Assembly: GCA_903844785.1 (NCBI GenBank)
Contig: CAIMVB010000147.1
Coordinates: 1 to 21,830 of the forward strand
DNA length: 21,830 nucleotides
Direction: 5' to 3'
Source: an uncultured Rhodospirillales bacterium
GTDB lineage: Bacteria; Pseudomonadota; Alphaproteobacteria; Acetobacterales; Acetobacteraceae
The position numbers and the translations under genes are program-made. Of this stretch, positions 1 to 8,322 are shown one piece after another; positions within the stretch are counted from its first letter, which is position 1, and each line of letters starts with the position of its first letter. Below the pieces are notes generated by a model. The model ran no database searches. It saw only the letters and a program-made list of their open reading frames with translations, and had not been told where the DNA came from.

Positions 1-110
1 ACGGGGCTATACCAGAAGAAATCGCGGCTACGCTGGCGCACCAGCGCGGCATCCGTCACCCAGCGGATATCGGGCAGGGCGGCCATCAGGCCGGCAATAT
101 CGTGCTTCAT
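1..110 (-). CDS. FAD-binding oxidase, N-terminal fragment (second tandem copy)
   Basis: This is the 5' end of a gene that runs off the left edge of the window; 36 codons are visible. Its ATG (complement of 108-110) overlaps the TGA of the preceding oxidase gene as ATGA, so it is the third cistron of the creatininase-oxidase operon and is probably translationally coupled. The visible protein contains TDAALVRQRSRDFFWYSP. The preceding oxidase has TDAALLRQKSRDFYWYSP at residues 18-35, identical at 15 of 18 positions. That makes this a paralogue created by tandem duplication, and the FAD-binding oxidase call is inferred only from this match. The FAD domain itself lies outside the window. Confidence 0.7.
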   Translation of the reverse strand, partial: MKHDIAGLMAALPDIRWVTDAALVRQRSRDFFWYSP

Positions 111-1468
111 GCGGCATCACTTTCAGGCTCATCAAAGCTTTTCATCTTGCCGGGGTTAAATAAGCCCAGCGGGTCAACACGGCGCTTGAAACCAAGCTGA
201 TCCCCAGGCACGCGGCGATAGCCAGAACCTTCTTCAATCGTCATGACATGCGGATTGGCAATGCCCGCGCCTGCCGCTTCAAACCCGGCCATGATTTCAG
301 CAAGCCGCGCATCATCCTTCCAGCGAATGACTGGCAGCGCTGTCATGGTGGTGCGCCCGCCAAAGCGCACGCATTCCGTGTGCATCCAAACCTCATCCGG
401 GAAGGCCGCGCGCACCTTCTCCACGGATTCCAGCGTGCCTTCAAATGGAAAGCGGCATTGTAGATAGGTCACGCCGCGATCGCGCTTTAACACCTGAAGC
501 GTGGTGTGGTTCCAGCAATATTCATAGAAGGGCGTTGCTTCCGGGTCGCGTTCGGCAGCCACGGTATCCTGGTCAGCCACAATCCGCCCGCCATATTCCC
601 GCGCCATATCACGCAGCGCGACAAGGCCTGAGGGCGCCACCATGACCAGCGCCAGCGCGTGATCTGCTGGCACCACATCGGCAATAGCGCGAAAGAAGGG
701 CGGCAGGCGCGCATCAAACACGCCGCACATTTTCTTGGGGATGCCATCGGCGAAAGCAAGCGCCAGCGCAAAGCGCCCGGCCGCCGCAAAATCAGAAAAC
801 ACCACCGCAATATCGCGCCAATCCTGCGCCGGCGTCAGCGGCAGGCGCACGCGTGTAATCACGCCTGTCGTGCCATAGGTGCGATTGACCGGATTGGCGT
901 CATCACCTTCCAGGTCGAGCAGCGCTGGCGGGTCCTGCAGTGTCGCCACGCGCACGCCGAGCAGATTGCCCCTTTCGCGCATGGTGCCATGGCTGATGCC
1001 GCCAACCCCGGCGCCACCACCCGCAACAAAGCCCGCAATGGTCGCGGTGCGCTTGGTGCTGGGCCAAAGGCGTAATTCCCAGCCGCGTTCGCGCGCCCAA
1101 AGGTCTAGATCAATCATGCGCGCACCGGCCTGGGCTTCCAGCACGCCATCCTTCAGCGCGATTGGCGCTGTCATGGCCGTAGTATCCAATACCGCGCCAC
1201 CATTCAGCGGCACGCATTGGCCGTAATTGCCCGTTGCGCCACCGCGTACCGTGACGGGAACAGAATGACGGCGCGCGGCATTCAGGATGCTCATCACCTC
1301 ATCTTCTGAAGTTGGGCGCAGCCAGATATCGGCGCGCTTGCCATCCAATTGCCGCTTCAGAATCGGGCTATACCAATAGAAGTCGCGGCTTTTCTGGCGC
1401 AGCAGCGCGGCATCGGTGGATTGTTCAATTCCGGCCAATTCACTGGTGAAGGCAGCGATATCAGGCAT
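107..1468 (-). CDS. FAD-binding oxidase/dehydrogenase (VAO/PCMH type, GlcD-like)
   Basis: This 453-residue protein looks like a flavoprotein oxidase or dehydrogenase of the vanillyl-alcohol oxidase/PCMH superfamily. After an N-terminal segment, a PCMH-type FAD domain runs from about residue 45. It includes RPTSEDEV (51-58), the pyrophosphate-binding VRGGATGNYGQCVPLNGG (74-91) and a glycine-rich stretch AGFVAGGGAGVGG. The C-terminus has the DPLGLFNPGKM motif (from 432) common in GlcD/LldD-type flavoproteins. The frame stays open 74 codons further upstream, but that stretch lies inside the creatininase gene. I chose the ATG at 1468, which overlaps the creatininase stop by 8 bases (ATGCCTGA). 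The substrate cannot be told; a 2-hydroxy acid or a sugar-like alcohol is possible. It sits between a creatininase-family gene and a second copy of itself. Confidence is good for the superfamily and low for any specific reaction. Confidence 0.82.
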   Translation of the reverse strand: MPDIAAFTSELAGIEQSTDAALLRQKSRDFYWYSPILKRQLDGKRADIWLRPTSEDEVMSILNAARRHSVPVTVRGGATGNYGQCVPLNGGAVLDTTAMTAPIALKDGVLEAQAGARMIDLDLWARERGWELRLWPSTKRTATIAGFVAGGGAGVGGISHGTMRERGNLLGVRVATLQDPPALLDLEGDDANPVNRTYGTTGVITRVRLPLTPAQDWRDIAVVFSDFAAAGRFALALAFADGIPKKMCGVFDARLPPFFRAIADVVPADHALALVMVAPSGLVALRDMAREYGGRIVADQDTVAAERDPEATPFYEYCWNHTTLQVLKRDRGVTYLQCRFPFEGTLESVEKVRAAFPDEVWMHTECVRFGGRTTMTALPVIRWKDDARLAEIMAGFEAAGAGIANPHVMTIEEGSGYRRVPGDQLGFKRRVDPLGLFNPGKMKSFDEPESDAA

Positions 1469-2276
1469 CGGGATTAGGCTCCCCATCCAACCAGGCGGAG
1501 ATATCCATGTTGGCCACCTGCTGCCATAGCGCTGCCATGCGTTGCGCGGCGTGATCCAACAAAGCCTCACCAATTTCAACCGTGGCGGCCGAGGCATTAC
1601 CCACCGCGCCGGCCGGCCCAAGATCCTGCGCTTGCCAGGCCGGCGGCGCGCCGGCATCGGGTGCGAGGCTTGGCGTATTGGTGGAAACACCCTGCCAGCG
1701 ACTGACGAAATTGCGCGCCTTATCCATCCGCACCAGATCAGGCCGCAGCGCCAGCATCACCGCGGTTTCATCGCGCCCAGCATGGATGCCAAAGCGTGCT
1801 TCCACCGGATCACGCAGCGCTTCCGGCTTGCCCATACGCGCCCACATGGCATTCACCACGAAAAGCCCATGCTGAATGCGCAGCCGCCGCGCTGCGATAT
1901 CAAGCGCTGAGACATTGCCGCCATGGCTATTCAGAAACACCAACCGCTTCACGCCAGCGCGCGCGACCGATGCGCCAATATCGCAGACCAGCGCGATTAG
2001 CGTCTCGGCGCTGGTGGTGATGGTGCCCGGGTAGCGCAAATGCTCAACCGAAAGCGCCACTGCCTGGATTGGCAGCACCAGCACTGGCAGATCATCTGGA
2101 ATGACTTTCAGCGTGCGTGCGACAATTCCCTGATTGATCGCGGTATCCACCGCAACCGGCAAATGCGGCCCGTGTTGTTCAATGGCGCCAACCGGCAGAA
2201 CCGCAACGGTATTGGCGGGCAGTGAACGGAATTCAGGCCAGGTGAGGTCCTGCCAGAAACGGCTGGGAAGGGGCAT
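1461..2276 (-). CDS. Creatininase-family metal-dependent amidohydrolase
   Basis: This is a 271-residue protein of the creatininase family, metal-dependent hydrolases of cyclic or linear amides that include creatininase, formamide-type hydrolases and MftE. The family signature VGAIEQHGPHLPVAVDT (29-45) supplies the expected metal ligands E33, H35 and D44. NSHGGN (116-121) supplies H118, and HAGRDET (165-171) supplies E170. Many family members have HAGExET, so the Arg after HAG is a deviation. The ATG at 2276 is preferred; an in-frame GTG at 2285 would add three residues, and neither has a strong Shine-Dalgarno. It appears to be the first gene of an operon with two FAD oxidases, so the three may act in one catabolic route, but the substrate is unknown. 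Confidence 0.85.
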   Translation of the reverse strand: MPLPSRFWQDLTWPEFRSLPANTVAVLPVGAIEQHGPHLPVAVDTAINQGIVARTLKVIPDDLPVLVLPIQAVALSVEHLRYPGTITTSAETLIALVCDIGASVARAGVKRLVFLNSHGGNVSALDIAARRLRIQHGLFVVNAMWARMGKPEALRDPVEARFGIHAGRDETAVMLALRPDLVRMDKARNFVSRWQGVSTNTPSLAPDAGAPPAWQAQDLGPAGAVGNASAATVEIGEALLDHAAQRMAALWQQVANMDISAWLDGEPNPDA

Positions 2277-2442
2277 CGGAAGCACCGCTTTCGCTGGTTA
2301 ATAGGGGGCTGGTATCGCAGAATCCCCGGCCTCGTCCAGGCTGGGTTTTGCCCGGTTGGATGGGGTGCGAGGCCAATCGGCAGGGGGGCGGCCCAGTCGG
2401 GCGCGATAGCACTGGGCCGAGGTCGGGGAAGGGGATAAGGCC
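2277..2442. other. Intergenic gap without a gene
   Basis: This 166-base gap separates the stop of the metY fusion from the creatininase start, both genes being on the minus strand. It carries one strong inverted repeat (annotated separately) at its right side. The remainder is G-rich and shows no open frame with coding character. I see no convincing -35/-10 pair for the creatininase operon, although a promoter would be expected here. Confidence 0.5.
2389..2419 (-). terminator. Hairpin downstream of the metY fusion gene
   Basis: A perfect 9-bp inverted repeat, CGGCCCAGT and ACTGGGCCG, flanks a 13-base loop. It starts 24 bases past the TAG of the metY fusion gene on the minus strand. There is no T-tract after it, so it is either a weak intrinsic terminator, a site assisted by Rho, or an RNA-stabilising 3' stem. 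The stem is directly visible; its function is inferred from position. Confidence 0.5.
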
Positions 2443-4242
2443 CTAGCCAGCAAGGGCCATATCCAAATCGCGGATCAAATCATCTGCATCCTCAAGCCCG
2501 ATTGAAAGCCGGACAACATCGGGCCCGGCACCGGCCGCTTGGCGCTGTTCTTCGGTCAATTGCCGGTGCGTTGTGGAAGCGGGATGCAGGATCAGGCTGC
2601 GCGTATCGCCGACATTCGCCAAATGCGAAAATAGCGCTACATTTTCAACCAGCCTGACCCCGGCTTCAAACCCACCTTTGACACCGAAGGTGAAGACAGA
2701 ACCTGGTCCCTTCGGTAGGTATTTCTTTGCCAATGCGTGGAAGGGGCTGGCTTGCAGCCCCGCATACGAAACCCAGGCAACCTTTGGATGCGCGGCCAGA
2801 AAGGTCGCTACTTTTTGGGCGTTGGAAACATGGCGTTCCATGCGCAGATGCAGGGTTTCAATACCCGTCAAGGTAAGCCAGGCATTCATGGGCGAAAGCG
2901 TGGGGCCGAAATCCCGCAGCGCCACGGCGCGTGCCTTGGTGGTAAAGGCGAAATCGCCAAAATTTTCGTAAAAGCGTAGGCCATGATAGGCGGGCTCTGG
3001 ATCCGCCATGCTTGGGAATTTCCCATTGGCGTAGTTGAACTTGCCGGATTCAACGATCATTCCACCCAGCGAATTGCCATGCCCGCCCAGGAATTTAGTG
3101 AGTGAATGCGTGACAATATCCGCGCCATGTTCGAATGGCCGGCAGAGATAGGGCGAGGCGAGCGTGTTATCCACGATCAAGGGGATACCCGCTTCATGGG
3201 CAATATCCGCAACAGCCTGTAAATCTACCACAATGCCGCCTGGATTGGCCAGGCTTTCAACAAAAATCGCTTTGCATTTCGGCGTCAGCGCGCGGCGGAA
3301 ATTCTCTGGCTCCGTCGGGTCCACGAAATGGCAGGTCCAGCCGAGCTTTTTGAAGCTTAGCGCGAATTGCGTGAGAGATCCGCCGTAAAGGTTACGGCTG
3401 GCCAGGAATTCATCACCCGGTTCCAGCAGCGTGAAGAAGGTTACGAATTGCGCGGCGTGGCCTGAAGCGGTGGCAACTGCAGCCCGCCCGCCTTCAAGGC
3501 TTGCCACGCGTTCTTCCAGAACAGCCACGGTTGGGTTGGAAAGCCGCGTATAGACATGGCCGAAATTATGCAGATTGAACAAGGAAGCGGCGTGATCCAC
3601 ATCTTCAAAGACGAAGCTTGTGGTCTGATAAATTGGTGTGCCACGCGCACCCGTGGTGGGGTCAGGCGCTGCGCCGGCATGAATGCTTCTGGTGTCGAAG
3701 CCATAATCCAGATTGCGCGGCGGCAAGGGGCGGTTCTTCACCTTGCGATCCGCGGGCGGTTCGGGTGGTCGGTTGCGGATGATGCCGGAATTCACGCCAC
3801 TCCAGGAAAGCTCACCACCGAAACGGCTGAATTCAATCTTCGGGCAGCGATCCATAATCACTTCAAGCCCGGCCGCTTCTGCCTTGGCGGCCGCGCCATC
3901 ATGGCGCACGCCAAGCTGCGCCCAAAGCACCTTGGCGCCAATCGCAATCGCTTCATCCGCAATGCCGGGCAGCGCATCTGCGGCACGAAACACATCCACC
4001 ATATCAACCGGGTGCGGGATATCGGCCAGCTTGGCGTAAATCGTTTCGCCCAACAGCGTTTGCCCGGCCGTGCCAGGGTTCACGGGAATGACGCGATAGC
4101 CTTTGGATTGCAGGTATTTCATCACGAAATAGCTGGGCCGGTTCCAGTTGGAAGAAGCGCCAATCAGCGCGATTGTCTTCACCCGCTGCAGGATGGAGCG
4201 GATTTTCGCATCGCTATAGGCAAGCGGAGCCGGCTGGTTCAT
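2443..4242 (-). CDS. CoA-binding domain fused to O-acetylhomoserine sulfhydrylase (MetY-like)
   Basis: This 599-residue protein has two domains. Residues 1 to about 157 form a CoA_binding_2-type Rossmann domain (YccU-like), with ALIGASSNWNRPSYFVMKYL (25-44) and VIPVNPG (51-57). A Pro/charged linker (about 158-178) follows. Residues 180-599 are a Cys/Met-metabolism PLP enzyme, with YTRLSNPT (231-238), VDNTLASPYLCRP (357-369) and the PLP lysine K383 in HSLTKFLGGHGNS. The length of this part and the THRQL motif near the C-terminus fit O-acetylhomoserine sulfhydrylases, which form homocysteine from O-acetylhomoserine and sulfide; other gamma-replacement enzymes of the fold are possible. The N-terminal domain probably binds CoA or an acyl-CoA ligand, perhaps as a sensor; that is inference. 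A GAGG lies about 9 bases before the ATG. The gene is monocistronic, with a divergent small gene upstream. Confidence 0.9.
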   Translation of the reverse strand: MNQPAPLAYSDAKIRSILQRVKTIALIGASSNWNRPSYFVMKYLQSKGYRVIPVNPGTAGQTLLGETIYAKLADIPHPVDMVDVFRAADALPGIADEAIAIGAKVLWAQLGVRHDGAAAKAEAAGLEVIMDRCPKIEFSRFGGELSWSGVNSGIIRNRPPEPPADRKVKNRPLPPRNLDYGFDTRSIHAGAAPDPTTGARGTPIYQTTSFVFEDVDHAASLFNLHNFGHVYTRLSNPTVAVLEERVASLEGGRAAVATASGHAAQFVTFFTLLEPGDEFLASRNLYGGSLTQFALSFKKLGWTCHFVDPTEPENFRRALTPKCKAIFVESLANPGGIVVDLQAVADIAHEAGIPLIVDNTLASPYLCRPFEHGADIVTHSLTKFLGGHGNSLGGMIVESGKFNYANGKFPSMADPEPAYHGLRFYENFGDFAFTTKARAVALRDFGPTLSPMNAWLTLTGIETLHLRMERHVSNAQKVATFLAAHPKVAWVSYAGLQASPFHALAKKYLPKGPGSVFTFGVKGGFEAGVRLVENVALFSHLANVGDTRSLILHPASTTHRQLTEEQRQAAGAGPDVVRLSIGLEDADDLIRDLDMALAG

Positions 4243-4324
4243 GGCGCAAACCTCGAAGAATGTTCAGGACCAAGCATTTCGTTTAGCATGATCCGAGACC
4301 CATCACCCACCCCAGGCTGCCCCC
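4243..4324. promoter_or_regulatory. Divergent intergenic region, metY fusion / ABM protein
   Basis: These 82 bases separate two divergent starts, so promoters for both must lie here or inside the neighbouring gene ends. I see no clear consensus -35/-10 pair. A SAM or homocysteine riboswitch is not apparent and the space is small for one. Confidence 0.35.
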
Positions 4325-4675
4325 ATGATCGCCATTATTTTTGAAGTTGAACCCGCAGAAGGCCGGCTGGATGAGTACCTTGACCATGCCGCGGCGCTGC
4401 GTGAGGAATTGCAGCGCATGCCGGGCTTTGTTTCGGTGGAACGGTTTCGAAGCCTGACAAATCCCGCCAAGCTGCTCAGCCTTTCGCTGTGGGAGGATGA
4501 GGGTGCCGTCACGCGCTGGCGCTGCCACGCCGGGCATCGCGCGTCTCAGGTGGCGGGGCGGGATGGTATTTTTGCCGGCTATCGGCTGCGCGTTGCCGCT
4601 GTGCTGCGCGATTACGGCATGACAGAGCGGCGCGAACAGGCGCCGGCTGATAGCACCGCGCTTTGGGGCCTTTGA
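4325..4675 (+). CDS. Antibiotic-biosynthesis-monooxygenase (ABM) domain protein
   Basis: This small 116-residue protein has an ABM-type ferredoxin-like fold pattern. It begins with the strand IAIIFEVEPAEGR. The helix LDEYLDHAAALREELQRMPG follows, then the strand FVSVERFRS, the strand LLSLSLWEDEGAVTRWR, and a helix ending near residue 80. The last 35 residues are variable. Family members range from cofactor-free quinone-forming monooxygenases to heme-degrading and purely stress-associated proteins, so no reaction can be assigned. It is divergent from the metY fusion and converges on the aliA-like gene with a 7-base gap. No special link to either neighbour is visible. Confidence 0.72.
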   Translation: MIAIIFEVEPAEGRLDEYLDHAAALREELQRMPGFVSVERFRSLTNPAKLLSLSLWEDEGAVTRWRCHAGHRASQVAGRDGIFAGYRLRVAAVLRDYGMTERREQAPADSTALWGL

Positions 4676-4682
4676 GCGTCCT

Positions 4683-6311
4683 TCAGGCTTGCCCGAAGGC
4701 GCGCGCGATGTCCCGCAGCTTGAATTTCTGGATCTTGCCGCTTGGCGTGCGCGGTAGTTCCGTCAGAATTTCAAGGCGTTCTGGCAGGTATTGCCGCGCC
4801 ATGCGCTGCGCTTCCAGATAGGCAGTGACATCGGCAAGGCTCAGGCTGGCGCCCTCACGCAGGCGGATGAAGGCGCAGGCGCGTTCCCCAAGCCGCGCAT
4901 CGGGAAAGCCCACAATCGCCACTTCAGCCACGGCGGGGTGGCGGAACAGCAGGCCTTCGACTTCCACCACCGGAATATTCTCACCACCACGGATGATGAT
5001 GTCCTTGGAACGCCCGGCGATGCGGATATAGCCATCTGTATCCATGCGCGCGAGGTCGCCCGTATCAAACCAGCCATCCGGATCGGAGGGGTTGAGTTCC
5101 GGGCGCTTCAGATAGCCTACAAAATTGGAACAGCCGCGCACTTGCAATTGGCCTTCGCTGCCGTTTGGCAGAAGCGCGCCATTTGCATCCACAATGCGAA
5201 GCTCAATACCCGGCAGCTTGCAGCCATCAGTGGTGGTGGCTTTTTCTTCGCCATCATCAAGCCGCGTGGTGGTGACCGCGCCGTTTTCTGACATGCCCCA
5301 GGCGGAGATGATTGCAGCACCCAGCGTCTGCCGCGCCTTGGCCACCAAGGCGCGCGGTATCGGCGCACCGGCCGAGACAAAAACGCGGAGGCTTGGCGTG
5401 GCCTGGCCGCTTGCCGCGACATGTTCTGTCAGGTCATTCAAAAAGGGCGTGGCGCCCATGGTAAAGCTGGCGGCTTCTTCGCGGATTTGCCGCGCCATTT
5501 CAGGGGCGCTGAAAATATCCTGCAAAATCGCTGTGCCGCCCAGCATGATGGGCAGCACAATGCCATACATGAAGCCAAGCTGATGCGCCAAAGGCGATGG
5601 CATATGGATGACATCATCGCCGCCAAGCCCAAGCCTTTCAGCGAAAGGCCCCAGATTTGACAGCATGGTATTGGAAGAATGCGTAACCCCCTTGGGTTCG
5701 CCGGTGGTGCCGCTGGTATAAAGAAGCTGGATCACTTCATCTGGCCCGGGGCCATCGGCGGCAGTGAAGCGCGCATCTGAAGCGGTGCCGGTCAGGCTGG
5801 CAAAGCCATCCGCGCCATCGCGCCCAACAATGAACACATGCGCGAGCTTTGGCAGATCCGCGCGCAAATTATCCGCCATGGTGGCATAATCAAAGCCACG
5901 AAAGCTGGCCGGCACCACCAGCACCTTGCTTTCGGCGAGCCCCAGCATGAAGCGCAATTCGCGTTCGCGGAAAATCACCATCAGCGGATTGCTGATGGCG
6001 CCGAGTTTCAGGCAAGCCAAATGCAGGATGGAAAATTCCCACCAATTCGGCAGTTGAAAAGAAACCACATCACCGCGCCCAATGCCGCGTGCCCGCAAAC
6101 CCGCCGCAACGCGGTTGGAAAGATCATCAACCTGCGCATAGGTGAGGCGGGTTTCCGAGCCAAGATCGGATCGGCAGGCAACAATGGCGGTCTTACCCGG
6201 ATGCCGCGCCACGGCGCGATCCAGATGATGCAGCAGCGTTTCATCACGCCAGAAGCCCTGGGCGCGCATGGCGGGACCACGAATGGCGATATCATTTCCC
6301 TGCACGGTCAT
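4683..6311 (-). CDS. aliA: Acyl-CoA synthetase, probably cyclohexanecarboxylate-CoA ligase
   Basis: This 542-residue ANL-superfamily adenylate-forming ligase probably converts cyclohexanecarboxylate, ATP and CoA to cyclohexanecarboxyl-CoA. Motifs are intact: the P-loop YTSGTTGEPKG (198-208), AWGMSENGAV (338-347), GWFDTGDL (413-420), the hinge GRSKDIIIRGGENI (433-446) and the catalytic lysine K526 in PSGKIQK. The N-terminal MRAQGFWRDE resembles what I recall of AliA from Rhodopseudomonas palustris. The ATG at 6311 is chosen because AGGAGG sits just upstream; the frame extends 16 codons further without a better site. It is the last gene of the bad/ali operon, 44 bases after the dehydrogenase stop. 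Substrate identity rests largely on linkage to badI and badH homologues; a different alicyclic or aromatic acid is possible. Confidence 0.82.
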   Translation of the reverse strand: MTVQGNDIAIRGPAMRAQGFWRDETLLHHLDRAVARHPGKTAIVACRSDLGSETRLTYAQVDDLSNRVAAGLRARGIGRGDVVSFQLPNWWEFSILHLACLKLGAISNPLMVIFRERELRFMLGLAESKVLVVPASFRGFDYATMADNLRADLPKLAHVFIVGRDGADGFASLTGTASDARFTAADGPGPDEVIQLLYTSGTTGEPKGVTHSSNTMLSNLGPFAERLGLGGDDVIHMPSPLAHQLGFMYGIVLPIMLGGTAILQDIFSAPEMARQIREEAASFTMGATPFLNDLTEHVAASGQATPSLRVFVSAGAPIPRALVAKARQTLGAAIISAWGMSENGAVTTTRLDDGEEKATTTDGCKLPGIELRIVDANGALLPNGSEGQLQVRGCSNFVGYLKRPELNPSDPDGWFDTGDLARMDTDGYIRIAGRSKDIIIRGGENIPVVEVEGLLFRHPAVAEVAIVGFPDARLGERACAFIRLREGASLSLADVTAYLEAQRMARQYLPERLEILTELPRTPSGKIQKFKLRDIARAFGQA

Positions 6312-6355
6312 TCTTTCCTCCTGCACTTTCAGCGGGTGTCTTTGTGCCCTTTTTT

Positions 6356-7522
6356 TCAATTCTGGCGGGCATATTGCACGGCAACACGCCCCACTTTTTC
6401 CCGCGCGACAATCAGCTTCATGATTTGCGCGGTGCCATCGCCAATCTCAAGGCCCATCACATCGCGCAGACGTTGTTGATGCGGCAAATCAAGCGACCAG
6501 CCATAATGCCCATGCGTCAGCAGGCATTGATGAATGACATCCACGGCGGTTTTGGGCCCGAGCCATTTGCACATGGCGGCCTCTGACGTATGCGCCTCAT
6601 CCGCATCGCGGAGCCGAAGTGTATGATAACAAAGCTGGCGGATGGCGGCGATCATGCCTTCACCTTCCGCCAAGGGAAAACTCACGCCCTGATATTGCGC
6701 CAATGGTGCGCCGAAGCTTTGGCGTTCCGTGATATAGGACCAGCTTTCATCAAGCGAGGCTTGTGCCGCCGCACAGCATTGCAGGCCAATCAAAGCGCGG
6801 CTGTAGTCAAAACCCTGCATCACCTGGACAAAGCCCATGCCTTCTTCTGCAAGCCGGTGGCTGGCTGGGATGCGGACCTCATCGAAAAAGATAGAACCGC
6901 GACCGATGGCGTGGCTGCCCAAATCCTTGAAGCGCGTTGTACTGATGCCGGGCGTGTCCATTGGCACCAGAAAGGCTGAAACACCGCGCGCGCCGGCTTC
7001 AGCAGGCCCGGTGCGCGCGAAAACCACCGCCGCATCCGCCTGATCCGCCATGCTGATCGAGGATTTCTCCCCCTTGATGATATAGCTATCCCCATCGCGT
7101 CGCGCCGAAAGCGCGAGATTCGCCGCATCAGACCCGCCGCGCGGTTCCGTCAGCGCAATACAGAATAACGCCTCACCCGAGACAATGCGCGGTATCCAGG
7201 CGCTGGCAAGTTCGGGCGCGGCATGGCGCGCGATGATCTGACCATTCAGCGAAGCCAGTAGCGGGATATAGGAAACATTGATGTCGCCATAGGCCAGCGC
7301 TTCAATAGCAAGCCCTGCGGTGACGCTGCTTTCGCCCAGCCCGCCATAGCGTTCCGGCAAATCCGCGCCAATCAGCCCAAGCGCGCCCATCTCACGCACC
7401 AGGGCACGATCCACCCGCCCGTCTTTCTCTCGGGCCATATACAAGGGCGCGATTTTTTCGCGCGTGAAGCGCTCAGCGGTTTCCTGAAAGGCGCGTTGGT
7501 CTTCGGTCAGCGGGCGGGTCAT
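6356..7522 (-). CDS. aliB: Acyl-CoA dehydrogenase, probably cyclohexanecarboxyl-CoA dehydrogenase
   Basis: This 388-residue FAD acyl-CoA dehydrogenase probably oxidises cyclohexanecarboxyl-CoA to cyclohex-1-ene-1-carboxyl-CoA and passes electrons to ETF. It has the ACAD domain order: an N-terminal helical domain (LTEDQRAFQETAERF), the flavin-binding beta domain with CIALTEPRGGSDAANL (121-136), and a C-terminal helical domain with ERQSFGAPLAQYQGV (266-280) and IGDGTAQIMKLIVARE (360-375). The ACAD motif usually reads EGT and supplies the Glu base; here it is GDGT, with D362 at that position. The ATG at 7522 lies 7 bases after the badI stop. An upstream in-frame extension of 16 codons overlaps badI and is rejected. 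There is no strong Shine-Dalgarno, so coupling to badI translation is likely. Confidence 0.85.
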   Translation of the reverse strand: MTRPLTEDQRAFQETAERFTREKIAPLYMAREKDGRVDRALVREMGALGLIGADLPERYGGLGESSVTAGLAIEALAYGDINVSYIPLLASLNGQIIARHAAPELASAWIPRIVSGEALFCIALTEPRGGSDAANLALSARRDGDSYIIKGEKSSISMADQADAAVVFARTGPAEAGARGVSAFLVPMDTPGISTTRFKDLGSHAIGRGSIFFDEVRIPASHRLAEEGMGFVQVMQGFDYSRALIGLQCCAAAQASLDESWSYITERQSFGAPLAQYQGVSFPLAEGEGMIAAIRQLCYHTLRLRDADEAHTSEAAMCKWLGPKTAVDVIHQCLLTHGHYGWSLDLPHQQRLRDVMGLEIGDGTAQIMKLIVAREKVGRVAVQYARQN

Positions 7523-7529
7523 GGGGGGC

Positions 7530-8312
<783 letters not shown>

Positions 8313-8322
8313 GATATTTTCC

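Noticed and set aside
1469..1690. 74-residue N-terminal extension of the FAD oxidase
   Set aside because: It coincides with creatininase coding sequence in another frame; the internal ATG at 1468 gives the paralogue-like N-terminus.
2443..4242. Possibility that the metY fusion is two genes joined by a sequencing error
   Set aside because: The frame is continuous through a plausible Pro-rich linker with no internal start or Shine-Dalgarno at the junction, so a true fusion is the simpler reading.
4243..4324. SAM or homocysteine riboswitch upstream of the methionine-type gene
   Set aside because: The 82-base region shows no recognisable stem arrangement of known SAM or SAH riboswitches.
3556..4344. 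262-codon open frame on the plus strand
   Set aside because: Antisense to the CoA-binding/MetY fusion, which has intact catalytic motifs; the composition is that of a shadow frame.
5838..6479. 213-codon open frame on the plus strand
   Set aside because: Antisense to aliA and the end of aliB; no recognisable domain.
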